From: Liopterus haemorrhoidalis
Taxonomy: Eukaryota > Arthropoda > Insecta > Coleoptera > Dytiscidae
Length of the DNA: 64,000 nt
Direction: 5' to 3'
NCBI GenBank assembly: GCA_963971575.1
Contig: OZ020618.1
Coordinates: 32,652,731-32,716,730 of the forward strand
The position numbers were made by a program, and so were the translations under genes. The notes beneath the pieces are model-generated. The model was not told the DNA's origin, searched no databases, and saw nothing but the letters and a program-made list of their open reading frames with translations. Shown here one piece after another: positions 10,839-19,771 of this stretch; position 1 is the stretch's first letter, and every line of letters begins with the position of its first letter.

Positions 10839-10852
10839 CTGGGCCCATAACC
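10839..10852 (-). other. Element A1 primer-binding site (initiator tRNA-Met, internal)
   Basis: On the minus strand GGTTATGGGCCCAG directly follows the 5' LTR. It is complementary to the anticodon arm of eukaryotic initiator tRNA-Met (CUGGGCCCAUAACC). This is the arrangement known from Drosophila copia, which primes with a cleaved 5' half of that tRNA and not with its 3' end. The adjacency also fixes the inner edge of the LTR. Confidence 0.88.
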
Positions 10853-11037
10853 TGTCAGAGTTGCAGTATTTGTATACGTGTGTACACCAAAGTAACAATA
10901 AGTTAAAACAAATAATTATGGTTTGTAATTATATATTGCAGAATAAACTTTCTTTTTGACATTACATGAAAACATTTAATATTCAACTGTCACTTGACAA
11001 ATCCATCGCACACTAAGACTGTATGGATATTCTAACA
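10853..11037 (-). repeat. Element A1 5' LTR (full length, 185 bp)
   Basis: On the minus strand it begins TGTTAG and ends CTGACA, so it has the canonical TG...CA ends with TGT/ACA terminal inverted bases. It abuts the primer site on the inside and GATAC satellite sequence on the outside. It should carry the promoter of the element. Confidence 0.92.
10928..10935 (-). promoter_or_regulatory. Possible TATA box in element A 5' LTR
   Basis: TATATAAT on the coding strand lies about 100 bp into the LTR. Position and sequence suit an LTR core promoter. The LTR is A+T-rich, so a chance match is possible. I see no clear AATAAA polyadenylation signal in this LTR. Confidence 0.3.
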
Positions 11038-12635
11038 GATACATCCTTTTTGTATAAGTTTGGTTATTAAGGCCCAAATTTTTTCTAGACTAAAATGGAC
11101 ATGAGGAATTCAAAAATTTAAACCAGAGGTCCTTATCTTTTACCGTTATTGAGATATAATTTTTTGAAACATTAAATTTTATTACAAAAATTTCAAAATA
11201 TTACAACATTTTTTTTTGTTTAGGATATGTTTTAAAATGTGCCTTTACCATATTTCAGACCTTAGAACTTCAAAAATTCCAACCGCAGGTCCTTATCTTT
11301 TTTAGTTTTTGAAATACATATACATTTGTTTTTTATTTATTTATTTTCTGAAAAAAAAAAGTTTTCTTAAAACAGTCCAAAATATGGCCTTTAGGTAATT
11401 TTGGGGTGAGGATTAATAAAAAAATATTTAAAAAAATCAAGAGGCCTTAGTTTTTGAGTTATAGTCAATTTTAAGTACTTTTTTCCGATTTACTCAAAAA
11501 GAGTTGGCCAAAATACAAAATGAACTTTATTTTTGTGATCTACGGCCCAAATTGTATCAATTTTGAGAAAAATCCGAAATATTTTTTGTGTAAAAATTCG
11601 CGATTTTTTTTCAAAGTGGTACCCCTTACGATTTTTTCGATATTTTAACATTTATAAGGGTTTTGTTTAATGATACATCCTTTTTGTATAAGTTTGGTTA
11701 TGAAGGCCTCAATTTTTTCTAGAGTAAAATGGACATGAGGAATTCAAAAATTTAAACCAGAGGTCCTTATCTTTTACCGTTATTGAGATATAATTTTTTG
11801 AAAAATTAAATTTTATTACAAAAATTTCAAAATTTTACAAAAATTTTTTTTGTTTAGGATATGTTTTTAAATGTGCCTTTACCATATTTCAGAACTTAGA
11901 ATTTCAAAAATTCCAACCGCAGGTACTTATCTTTTTTAGTTTTTGAAATACATATACATATTTTTTTTATTTTTTTTTTCTGAAAAAAAAAAGTTTTCTT
12001 AAAACAGTCCAAAATATGGCCGTTAGGTATTTTTGGGGTGAAGATTAATAAAAAATATTTAAAAAAATCAAGAGGCCTTAGTTTTTGAGTTGTAGTCAAT
12101 TTTAGGTACTTTTTTCCGATTTACTCAAAAACAGTTGGCCAAAATCCAAAATGAACCTTATTTTTGTGTTCTACGGCCCAAACTGTATTAATTTTGAGAA
12201 AAATCCGAAATATATTTTTTGTAAAAATTCGCGATTTTTTTTTCAAAGTGGTACCTCTTACGATTTTTTCGATATTTTAACATATATAAGGGTTTTGTTT
12301 AATGATACATCCTTTTTGTATAAGTTTGGTTATGAAGGCCTCAATTTTTTCTAGAGTAAAATGGACATGAGGAATTCAAAAATTTAAACCAGAGGTCCTT
12401 ATCTTTTACCGTTATTGACATATAATTTTTTGAAACATTAAATTTTATTACAAAAATGTCAAAATATTACAACATTTTTTTTTGTTTAGGATATGTTTTA
12501 AAATGTGCCTTTACCATATTTCAGACCTTAGAACTTCAAAAATTCCAACCGCAGGTCCTTATCTTTTATAGTTTTTGAAATACATATACATATGTTTTTT
12601 ATTTATTTATTTTCTGAAAAAAAAAGTTTTCTTAA
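11038..12635. repeat. Satellite block 2 between elements A1 and B1
   Basis: About 2.5 monomers, with anchors at 11222, 11856 and 12488. These belong to a variant type marked by TAACATTTATAAGG, GAAGGCCTCAATT and CTAGAGTAAAATGG. The same type recurs at 34939-36536, at about 44.7-45.7 kb and at the left window edge. No gene. Confidence 0.96.
12631..12635. repeat. Element B1 target-site duplication, left
   Basis: CTTAA adjoining the outer end of the 3' LTR. It is repeated at 17407-17411, and the uninterrupted satellite reads TTTTCTTAAAACAG. A 5-bp duplication is standard for copia integrases. Confidence 0.88.
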
Positions 12636-12886
12636 TATTGCGACGGATGGTGGATTTAAGGGTTAAATAAATAAACTGATTAACACTATACAATAGTTTA
12701 ATGAGAAAATAATGTGAATAAACAAATCAGATACAGATATTATGTTAATTCTACAAACAATGCACGTGGACTCATTAGTTCATAACGCTGCCGCTACGTT
12801 AGTAGTGTTGTCCGGCAGCACTTGCCTTGTCCGGTGGCAGTTAAGTGAACTTACGCCAGCTCGGCGCGGTATTCAAAACCTTAACA
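12636..12886 (-). repeat. Element B1 3' LTR (251 bp)
   Basis: On the minus strand it begins TGTTAAGG and ends GTCGCAATA, giving TG...TA ends, not TG...CA. The left target repeat CTTAA confirms the outer edge. The last codon and stop of the polyprotein lie in its first 6 bases. Confidence 0.93.
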
Positions 12887-15800
12887 CTTCCCCTCGCGAC
12901 GTGGCTGGTCGCGGGACTTCTTGATTCCTTCTTCTAGTCCTAGCAGTCTGACGCAGGTTACGTGTTTCGGTCTAGGAAGTCCTTTAGTCAACACGTCCGC
13001 CGTCATTTCTTCTGTCGGGAGGTATTTTAGGATCAGCAGTTTATTCGATAAAGCTTCACGTATGAAGTGGTACCGAATATCTATGTGTTTGCTCCTTGCG
13101 TGAAATGTGGCATTCTCAGCCAATTTTACTGCTCCGTTATTGTCGTTGAACAATACAAGTTCGGACTGCTTGTCTAATCCCAATTCACGGAGGAAGTTCT
13201 TCAAGTAGATGGCTTCTTTCGTGGCCTCTGCGACTGCCATATACTCAGCCTCCGTCGATGATAATGCAACGGTCCTCTGCTTCTTAGAATCCCACGATAT
13301 GGGTCCTTTGCAAAATAGGAAGGCATATCCGGTATATGAACGTCTGTCGTCCAAACAGTTCCCCCAATCTGCGTCTGTGAATCCTCGGATAGGCTTCGAG
13401 TCTGCTTCATATACCAACCCCAGGTTGATAGTAGCCTTCAAGTATCTCAGGACACGCTTCGCAGCAGTCCAGTGGACCCTCGTGTAGCAGTGATTAAACT
13501 GTCCAAGACAGCTGACAGCGAAACTGATGTCCGGTCTCGTGGCCACAGACAGATACGTGAGGGCCCCAATTAGCTCACGATACGGGAGTCTCTTATCCTC
13601 TTCACTTGGCGTCTCTGTTGGCTTGGTCAGCCTTACACTGACATCCATTGGGGTACTCACCGGCTTAGCATCGCTCATTCCAAAGCGCTGCAGGACATCA
13701 TTGATGTAGCCCTTTTGATTTAGAGCTATTTTGTTGCCTTCTCTGGTGAACTCGATACCCAGACAGTACTTAACTTCTCCGAGATCCTTCATTTCGAACT
13801 CTCGAAATAATGTCTTGCTTATCCTGGAGACGGTGTCATCGTTCCGAGATGCAATTAAGATGTCGTCTACATAAACGACAATGAGGGTCAGGTCTTCCCC
13901 TCGCCCTAAATGGTACACACATGGACCTGCGTCCGTGGGCGTCGCGCCGACGGACTTCAAAACACTGTCCAGCTTAGTGTGCCAGCTCCTGCCAGCCTGG
14001 CGCAATCCATACAGCGATTTTCTCAACAGACACACCTTATTGCCTGTTTTCAACTCGCTCAGCATAATCTTGGCCTTATCGCGTATATATCTTTCTCTGT
14101 TCGAGTTGACAATTCTTTTGAGTGCGTCAAATAACTGTTTCGGCGGCTCCATTAGAATGGTTTCTTTCAAATCGCCATTTAAATAAGCCGTCGCCACATC
14201 AAATTGTCTGACTTTCATTGATAGGCGCGTCGCTAGAGCTGCCATCAGACGAATTGAACTCAAACGAGCGACAGGCGCAAAAGTTTGGTCAAAATGTACG
14301 CCTGGCCTCTGAGAAAAGCCTTGAGCAACAACTCGGGCTTTTCGTCGCTCGAGTGTGCCGTCAGCTTTGTACTTGTTCCTAAGTACTACACGGCTGCCGA
14401 TCACTTCTGCATTCCTAGGACGATCAACGATCTGCCATGTGTCGTTCTTCAGGATTGACGTGATCTCCGTGGTGATGGCGTCGTGCCATTCTTCGGCGTC
14501 GGGACCGGAAATCGCCTGATGCATGGGTGTCTCCGACAAGAACGTGTACTCAGGCGTTTCCACACATCTGACGTCTTCACGGACTTGAAAAATCTTCCGA
14601 GGTCTTCCTCTGGAACCGGTCAGTAAGCGACGTGGTCTACCTCGGCCTCTTCCTGGAGCACGCTCATTTTCACGGGCCTCTTGCCTCTGTGCATGAGCTT
14701 GGCAGTCGTCATGGTCTTCTACTGGAACATCTGCAGGCTCATCAAGTGGTCGGATATCAATTTCCACCACTCGCGGCGCCTCCTCTGGTTCCGCAGGTAG
14801 AAAATCGGTGAAATTTTCGGGAGAATCCTCCGACTTCTCAACAAATTTCACATCTCGGGTTACCTCAATTTTGTTTTCAGAAGGAATCCACACTCGGTAT
14901 CCCTTGGACTGTTCTGCATAGCCCACGAAAATTCCTTCTTTCGCTCGAGTATCAAGTTTGCCTAGGCCCGGTTTCCTGTTCAGGCAAAACACTCGACAAC
15001 CGAACTCTCTGAAATAACTAACATCAGGAGTCTTACCGGTCCATACTTCATACGGAGTCCGGCCATTCAGACTTCGGGTAGGACAACGATTTCTAATGAA
15101 GTTGGCCGTATTGATAGCTTCTGCCCAAAAAGACGGGGGCAAACTAGATTGCATCAGCAGGCACCTGGCAGTATCCATGAGAGTACGGTTCTTACGCTCC
15201 GCGACTCCATTCTGCTCCGGGTTGTATGGAATGGTCAACCTCCTTGTTATGCCTCTGTTTTTCAGGTAGGCATCGAAAGTGTGGTTAACATATTCACGCC
15301 CGTTGTCCGATTGGATGCACTTGACTTTTCCGTCTCGTTGCTTCTCGACTAGCGTGACAAAGTCTCTGAAGCGCTCGAGAACCTCGTCCTTCGATTTTAA
15401 AAATCGCACTTCACACCAACGTGAATAATCGTCAATAAACGTGACTACATATCGGAATTTTCCCTTGGATTCTACGCGCATCGGACCGCACACATCTGAG
15501 TGGATTAACTCCAGTAGCGCTGTTGTTCGTCCAGAACTCAAGGGAAATGGCGTCCGAGTCATTTTGGCGCGGCAACACACACTACAGTCAAGTTCATCAC
15601 TCGAATTGTCTATCGCAACACCGCGTAAAACACCATTGCGTACCGCTTCTTTGGTGTCTCTCATATTCAAGTGACCAAGTCGCCGGTGCCATAGTTCAAG
15701 AGCTCCCGAAGCTCGCGCGGTACACGCACTATCAGAGATCGAGTTAATTTCACGCCCGTCTCGATTACAATCGCGCATATAATACAGGTCACCAACGCGT

Positions 15801-16996
15801 TCGGCAACTAGCTTCACAAGTCCATCCGAACCGATTATGGAAGCGCCATTTTTTTCAAAAACCACTTTATGTCCGTTGTCCGTCACTTTAGAAACGGAAA
15901 GTAGATTTGTTCGCAACTCCGGCACGTGTAAAGTGTCTTTTAAGATGACATTTTTCATCTCGTTACTAACTTTAGCACTAAAATGGACTGTTCCTTTTGC
16001 TAAAATTTCCGCGCACGCGTTATTTGCCAAATTCAATGTCCCGCGGTTGGCATCACTGATTTCTGCAAAGTCACTTAACTCGCGGCACAGGTGGGATGTG
16101 GCACCACTATCCAAACACCACTTTAGACGTTCAGCACTTTGACGCGCGATTTTAGATGTCTGAGCGTTAGACGCGCACAGACTTACGTTCTCCGCACTGT
16201 TGCCATACGATTTGTATTTCCCGGTCTTGCAATCCGCAGCTTTGTGTCCTGGTTCTTTACACTTATGGCACCGAAATTTAAAAATGGCAGTTTTATTGTC
16301 CGTTTTGCCCGATTTTTCCGCATTTGTCGCGTTTTTATTTTTATTACGCCATTTCCGCACATGTTTGTTCACGTATAACGCATTTTGAGCCGCACTACAC
16401 AAACTGTCACTTTTTCGCGCTTCGTTCTCCTCCAAGATTTTCACACGAAGAGCATCTGGGGAAGGCAACTCGTCACGTGACTCTATGGCACAGCGAAAAT
16501 TCTCATACGTTGACGGTAGACTGTACAACAACATAATTGCTAATAAATCGGGGTTTATGTCTACCTCCATTTCGCTTAATTTGTCAACTGTATCGAAAAA
16601 TTTATTTACGTGTTCGCGTACATCGCCGCCCTCATGCATGCGTTGTAACGTTAGTTGTTTCAACAGCGTGGCTTTTCTAGCTGGCCCCTTTGACTGGTAT
16701 ATGGTTTCCAGCTTTAACCAGACAGCACGTGACGATTCACAGCCTTTTATTTGCTTCAATTCGGAAGGGCTAATGGCTAAAATTATATCAGACTTAGCCT
16801 TGCCATCGTTTTTCAACCATGTGTTTACCGCTAATTCCGATGCTTCTTTTCCAGGTTCTAATATTGGTTTTTTAAACTCACCATTAACATACACCCAAGC
16901 ATCATTTTTTACTAGCAATGCCTCCATCTGCATCTTCCATGTGTCATAATTTTCTTTGTTAAGAGACTCGATTCTAGACGTGTTGGCTCCAAACAT
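12881..16996 (-). CDS. Copia Gag-Pol polyprotein of element B1 (1371 aa, intact)
   Basis: Single copia polyprotein. The Gag N-terminal region is about residues 10-190, and the CCHC knuckle is C243, C246, H251 and C256. Protease DSG is at 296-298. The HHCC site is H437, H442, C471 and C474. The integrase DD35E triad is D501, D564 and E600. AT-hook cores RGRP lie at 785-788 and 796-799. Reverse transcriptase has D933 and YVDD at 1042-1045. RNase H has D1208 or D1210, E1249 and D1285. The start ATG lies about 145 nt downstream of the primer site and begins the same Gag motif as element A. The frame runs through the polypurine tract, and its stop TAA comes from the LTR sequence TGTTAA. All catalytic motifs are present and no break is seen. 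No env-like gene follows. Confidence 0.96.
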   Translation of the reverse strand: MFGANTSRIESLNKENYDTWKMQMEALLVKNDAWVYVNGEFKKPILEPGKEASELAVNTWLKNDGKAKSDIILAISPSELKQIKGCESSRAVWLKLETIYQSKGPARKATLLKQLTLQRMHEGGDVREHVNKFFDTVDKLSEMEVDINPDLLAIMLLYSLPSTYENFRCAIESRDELPSPDALRVKILEENEARKSDSLCSAAQNALYVNKHVRKWRNKNKNATNAEKSGKTDNKTAIFKFRCHKCKEPGHKAADCKTGKYKSYGNSAENVSLCASNAQTSKIARQSAERLKWCLDSGATSHLCRELSDFAEISDANRGTLNLANNACAEILAKGTVHFSAKVSNEMKNVILKDTLHVPELRTNLLSVSKVTDNGHKVVFEKNGASIIGSDGLVKLVAERVGDLYYMRDCNRDGREINSISDSACTARASGALELWHRRLGHLNMRDTKEAVRNGVLRGVAIDNSSDELDCSVCCRAKMTRTPFPLSSGRTTALLELIHSDVCGPMRVESKGKFRYVVTFIDDYSRWCEVRFLKSKDEVLERFRDFVTLVEKQRDGKVKCIQSDNGREYVNHTFDAYLKNRGITRRLTIPYNPEQNGVAERKNRTLMDTARCLLMQSSLPPSFWAEAINTANFIRNRCPTRSLNGRTPYEVWTGKTPDVSYFREFGCRVFCLNRKPGLGKLDTRAKEGIFVGYAEQSKGYRVWIPSENKIEVTRDVKFVEKSEDSPENFTDFLPAEPEEAPRVVEIDIRPLDEPADVPVEDHDDCQAHAQRQEARENERAPGRGRGRPRRLLTGSRGRPRKIFQVREDVRCVETPEYTFLSETPMHQAISGPDAEEWHDAITTEITSILKNDTWQIVDRPRNAEVIGSRVVLRNKYKADGTLERRKARVVAQGFSQRPGVHFDQTFAPVARLSSIRLMAALATRLSMKVRQFDVATAYLNGDLKETILMEPPKQLFDALKRIVNSNRERYIRDKAKIMLSELKTGNKVCLLRKSLYGLRQAGRSWHTKLDSVLKSVGATPTDAGPCVYHLGRGEDLTLIVVYVDDILIASRNDDTVSRISKTLFREFEMKDLGEVKYCLGIEFTREGNKIALNQKGYINDVLQRFGMSDAKPVSTPMDVSVRLTKPTETPSEEDKRLPYRELIGALTYLSVATRPDISFAVSCLGQFNHCYTRVHWTAAKRVLRYLKATINLGLVYEADSKPIRGFTDADWGNCLDDRRSYTGYAFLFCKGPISWDSKKQRTVALSSTEAEYMAVAEATKEAIYLKNFLRELGLDKQSELVLFNDNNGAVKLAENATFHARSKHIDIRYHFIREALSNKLLILKYLPTEEMTADVLTKGLPRPKHVTCVRLLGLEEGIKKSRDQPRREGKC
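12887..12895 (-). other. Element B1 polypurine tract
   Basis: GAGGGGAAG on the coding strand abuts the 3' LTR. It is identical to the tract in element A. Here it is also translated as part of the polyprotein C-terminus. Confidence 0.85.
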
Positions 16997-17141
16997 CTTG
17001 ATTCAATTCACACAAGATTCACTATTGACACTCAACACTCGACACAATGTTATTTAGCGTTTTTCACAAAAATATTTCCACTCTCACAATGTTGCACTTC
17101 ACGGTTTTTACAGTTATTTATTTAACACCTTGTCTCGCGAC

Positions 17142-17155
17142 CTGGGCCCGTAACC
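17142..17155 (-). other. Element B1 primer-binding site (initiator tRNA-Met, one mismatch)
   Basis: GGTTACGGGCCCAG on the minus strand directly follows the 5' LTR. It matches the complement of the initiator tRNA-Met anticodon arm at 13 of 14 positions. The mismatch (C for T) falls opposite the A of the CAU anticodon. Copia-type internal priming is inferred by homology with element A and Drosophila copia. Confidence 0.8.
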
Positions 17156-17406
17156 TATTGCGACGGATGGTGGATTTAAGGGTTAAATAAATAAACTGAT
17201 TAACACTATACAATAGTTTAATGAGAAAATAATGTGAATAAACAAATCAGATACAGATATTATGTTAATTCTACAAACAATGCACGTGGACTCATTAGTT
17301 CATAACGCTGCCGCTACGTTAGTAGTGTTGTCCGGCAGCACTTGCCTTGTCCGGTGGCAGTTAACTGAACTTACGCCAGCTCGGCGCGGTATTCAAAACC
17401 TTAACA
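17156..17406 (-). repeat. Element B1 5' LTR (251 bp)
   Basis: It matches the left LTR except for one base. On the coding strand it starts TGTTAAGG and ends CAATA immediately before the primer site. It should carry promoter and polyadenylation functions. I could not identify a convincing TATA box or AATAAA in it. Confidence 0.93.
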
Positions 17407-17411
17407 CTTAA
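17407..17411. repeat. Element B1 target-site duplication, right
   Basis: CTTAA, matching 12631-12635. The satellite then resumes as AACAGTCC. Confidence 0.88.
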
Positions 17412-19164
17412 AACAGTCCAAAATATGGCCTTTAGGTAATTTTGGGGTGAGGATTAATAAAAAAATATTTAAAAAAATCAAGAGGCCTTAGTTTTTGAGT
17501 TATAGTCAATTTTAGGTACTTTTTCCGCTTTACTCAAAAACAGTTGGCCAAAATCCAAAATGAACCTTATTTTTGTGATCTACGGCCCAAATTGTATCAA
17601 TGTTGAGAAAAATCCGAAATATTTTTTTTGTAAAAATTCGCGATTTTTTTTCAAAGGGGTACCCCTTACGAATTTTTCGATATTTTGCCATTTATAAGGG
17701 TTTTGTTTAATAATACATCCTTTTTGTATAAGTTTGGTTATTAAGGCCCCAATTTTTTTTAGACTAAAATGGACATGAGGAACTCAAAAATTTAAACCAG
17801 AGGTCCCTATCTTTTACCGTTATTGAGATATAATTTTTTGAAAAATTAAATTTTATTACAAAAATTTCAAAATTTTACAAAATTTTTTTTTTGTTTAGGA
17901 TATGTTTTAAAATGTGCCTTTACCATATTTCAGACCTTAGAACTTCAAAAATTCCAACCGCAGGTCCTTATCTTTTTTAGTTTTTGAAATACATATACAT
18001 ATTTTTTTTATTTATTTTTTTTCTGAAAAAAAAAAGTTTTCTTAAAACAGTCCAAAATATGGCCTTTAGGTAATTTTGGGGTGAGGATTAATAAAAAAAT
18101 ATTTAAAAAAATCAAGAGGCCTTAGTTTTTGAGTTATAGTCAATTTTAGGTACTTATTTCCGATTTACTCAAAAACAGTTGGCCAAAATCCAAAATGAAC
18201 CTTATTTTTGTGATCTACGGCCCAAAGTGTATCAATTTTGAGCAAATTCCGAAATATTTTTTTTTTTGTAAAAATTCGCGATTTTTTTCAAAGGGGTACC
18301 CCTTACGATTTTTTCGATATTTTGCCATTTATAAGGGTTTTGTTTAATGATACATCCTTTTTGTATAAGTTTGTTTATTAAGGCCCCAATTTTTTCTAGA
18401 CTAAAATGGACATGAGGAACTCAAATATTTAAACCAGAGGTCCCTATCTTTTACCGTTATTGAGATATAATTTTTTGAAAAATTAAATTTTATTACAAAA
18501 ATTTCAAAATTTTACAAAATTTTTTTTTTGTTTAGGATATGTTTTAAAATGTGCCTTTACCATATTTCAGAACTTAGAACTTCAAAAATTCCAACCGCAG
18601 GTCCTTATCTTTTTTAGTTTTTGAAATACATATACATATTTTTTTTATTTATTTTTTTTCTGAAAAAAAAAAGTTTTCTTAAAACAGTCCAAAATATGGC
18701 CGTTAGGTAATTTTGGGGTGAGGATTAATAAAAAAATATTTTAAAAATCAACAGGCCTTAGTTTTTGAGTTATAGTCAATTTTAGGTACTTTTTTCCGAT
18801 TTACTCAAAAACAGTTCGCCAAAATCCAAAATGAACCTTATTTTTGTGATGTACGGCCCAAATTGTATCAATTTTGAGAAAAATCCGAAATATTTTGTTG
18901 TAAAAATTCTCGATTTTTTTTCAATGGGGTACCCCTTACGATTTTTTCGATATTTTGCCATTTACAAGGGTTTTGTTTAATGATACATCCTTTTTGTATA
19001 AGTTTGGTTATTAAGGCCCCAATTTTTTCTATACTAAAATGGACATGAGGAACTCAAAAATTTAAACCAGAGGTCCTTATCTTTTACCGTTATTGAGATA
19101 TAATTTTTTGAAAAATTAAATTTTATTACAAAAATTTCCAAATTTTACAAATTTTTTTTTGTTT

Positions 19165-19771
19165 AGGATATGTTTTAAAATGTGCCTTTACCATATTTCA
19201 GACCTTAGAATTTCAAAAATTCCAACCGCAGGTCCTTATCTTTTTTATTTTTTGAAATACATATACATATTTTTTTTATTTTTTTTTTTTTTTCTGAAAA
19301 AAAAAAGTTTTCTTAAAACAGTCCAAAATATGGCCGTTAGGTAATTTTGGGGTGAGGATTAATAAAAAATATTTAAAAAAATCAAGAGGCCTTAGTTTTT
19401 GGGTTATAGTTAATTTAAGGTACTTTTTTCCGCTTTACTCAAAAACAGTTGGCCAAAATCCAAAATGAACTTTATTTTTGTGATCTACGGCCCAAATTGT
19501 ATCAATTTTGAGAAAAATCCGAAATATTTTTTTTGTACCCCTTACGATTTTTTCGATATTTTGCCATTTATAAGGGTTTTGTTTAATGATACATCCTTTT
19601 TGTATAAGTTTGGTTATTAAGGCCCCAATTTTTTCTAGACTAAAATGGACATGAGAAACTCAAAAATTTAAACCAGAGGTCCTTATCTTTTACCGTTATT
19701 GAGATATAATTTTTTGAAAAATTAAATTTTATTACAAAAATTTCAAAATTTTACAAATTTTTTTTTTGTTT
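19165..19771. repeat. Short satellite monomer (607 bp, 29-bp deletion)
   Basis: Near 19537 the sequence jumps from TTTTTGTA straight to CCCCTTACG. It has lost the AATTCGCG region and the left arm of the palindrome. The break lies at a GTA direct repeat. The same junction is in the duplicate monomer at 43065-43672, so it predates the HOR duplication. Confidence 0.85.

Larger units (their letters stand above)
6444..11037 (-). mobile_element. Copia-type LTR retrotransposon A, copy 1
   Basis: Complete Ty1/copia element of about 4.6 kb in the satellite, read on the minus strand. The order is 5' LTR (10853-11037), initiator-tRNA primer site (10839-10852), a leader of about 75 bp, one polyprotein ORF (6666-10763), a purine tract (6616-6624) and the 3' LTR (6444-6615). 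The 171 bp compared between the LTRs look identical, so the insertion was young when the block was duplicated. The right flank begins GATAC. The matching left flank is missing because a deletion removed 4 bp of the target repeat and 13 bp of the 3' LTR. It has an intact ORF, a full 5' LTR and both priming sites, so it could still be active; that is inference. Confidence 0.95.
12636..17406 (-). mobile_element. Copia-type LTR retrotransposon B, copy 1
   Basis: Complete 4771-bp Ty1/copia element with 251-bp LTRs (12636-12886, 17156-17406), primer site, polyprotein ORF, purine tract and a perfect CTTAA target duplication. The two LTRs differ at one base (G at 12845, C at 17365). B2 has C at the corresponding site, so that change followed the block duplication and the LTRs were identical at that time. 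It is markedly richer in G+C and CpG than the satellite. Gag and RT resemble element A, but the two are clearly different families. It is intact and potentially active. Confidence 0.96.

Noticed and set aside
10839..10852. Possible tRNA gene because of the match to initiator tRNA-Met.
   Set aside because: Only 14 bases of the anticodon arm match, in the primer-site position. No cloverleaf arms flank it.
16485..16949. Plus-strand open frames inside elements A and B (up to 154 codons).
   Set aside because: They lie antisense to the Gag-Pol frame and appear because that long ORF depletes stops on the opposite strand. None shows a recognisable domain.
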